Assembly: GCA_029932545.1 (NCBI GenBank) | Contig: JAOZPW010000103.1 | Coordinates: 3,688-9,679 of the forward strand | Direction: 5' to 3' | DNA from: Thermoanaerobaculales bacterium | GTDB taxonomy: Bacteria; Acidobacteriota; Thermoanaerobaculia; Thermoanaerobaculales; Sulfomarinibacteraceae | Length of the DNA stretch: 5,992 nt | Shown here: piece after piece, positions 5,969 through 5,992 of the stretch | Position numbering within the stretch: the stretch's first letter is position 1 | How the letters are laid out: each line of letters begins with the position of its first letter | Program-made: the position numbers and the translations under genes | The notes under the pieces: model-generated | Databases searched by the model: none | What the model was told of the DNA's origin: nothing | What the model saw: the letters and a program-made list of their open reading frames with translations, nothing else

Positions 5969-5992
5969 AAAAAAAACACGGGTTGCCGCTGG
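5969..5992 (+). terminator. Probable left half of a Rho-independent terminator, cut by the window end
   Basis: Eighteen bases after the RNase stop comes an A8 run, then CACGGGTTGCC (5977-5987), GCT and GG at the window edge. An A-tract before a GC-rich arm is typical of bidirectional intrinsic terminators, and the final GG could begin the complementary arm. The right arm and T-run lie outside, so this is a prediction. Confidence 0.35.

Noticed and set aside
5959..5992. Start of a further gene at ATG 5959
   Set aside because: No ribosome site at proper spacing, only 11 codons visible with no recognisable motif, and the same bases are better explained as a terminator arm.
1..5992. CRISPR array, tRNA or rRNA genes, insertion sequence
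   Set aside because: No regularly spaced direct repeats of CRISPR size, no cloverleaf or rRNA motifs, and no transposase-like protein were seen.

Overview
The window is GC-rich bacterial DNA with four protein-coding genes, all on the + strand. In order they are the 3' part of a tryptophanase gene (tnaA), a gene for an exported-looking protein with a degenerate von Willebrand factor A (VWA) fold, a FabH-like ketoacyl-ACP synthase III, and a complete RNase E/G. The second protein pairs an Ig-like N-terminal domain with a VWA-like C-terminal half, a layout I associate with the 'VWFA-related acidobacterial' family. The RNase carries an Arg/Lys-rich tail of a kind I also associate with that phylum. 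Together these suggest Acidobacteriota (Thermoanaerobaculia- or Polarisedimenticolia-like). This is inference from protein style; Myxococcota, Planctomycetota or Gemmatimonadota cannot be excluded.

Layout: positions 1-1010 hold the tryptophanase, cut at its 5' end. Positions 1011-1522 are a non-coding spacer dense in structure. It contains two adjacent small GC hairpins (1035-1059), a long bulged hairpin with 20 Watson-Crick pairs (1069-1134), a second long hairpin with about 23 pairs (1182-1266) followed by a T8 run (1277-1284), and a pyrimidine-rich short-unit repeat tract (about 1310-1450). Positions 1523-2803 are the VWA-like gene, which has no visible Shine-Dalgarno but a -10-like TAGAAT six bases before its ATG, so it may be leaderless. 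After a 51-bp gap containing a perfect 7-7 dyad comes the fabH-like gene (2855-3910). After a 55-bp gap containing a GC hairpin comes the RNase E/G gene (3966-5951). The window appears to end inside the hairpin of a Rho-independent terminator.

Functionally, the last three genes are closely spaced and co-directional and may be co-transcribed. They combine envelope or lipid functions (VWA-like protein, FabH-like enzyme) with RNA processing, and no single shared pathway is evident. The tryptophanase is separated from them by the structured spacer and is probably an independent unit.

The proteins belong to known families. The least explained part is the spacer at 1011-1450, which may hold an unrecognised structured RNA or palindromic element beside a dispersed-type repeat. 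The FabH-like enzyme (34 extra residues, unusual nucleophile context) and the VWA-like protein (all metal-site motifs missing) are divergent members worth checking.
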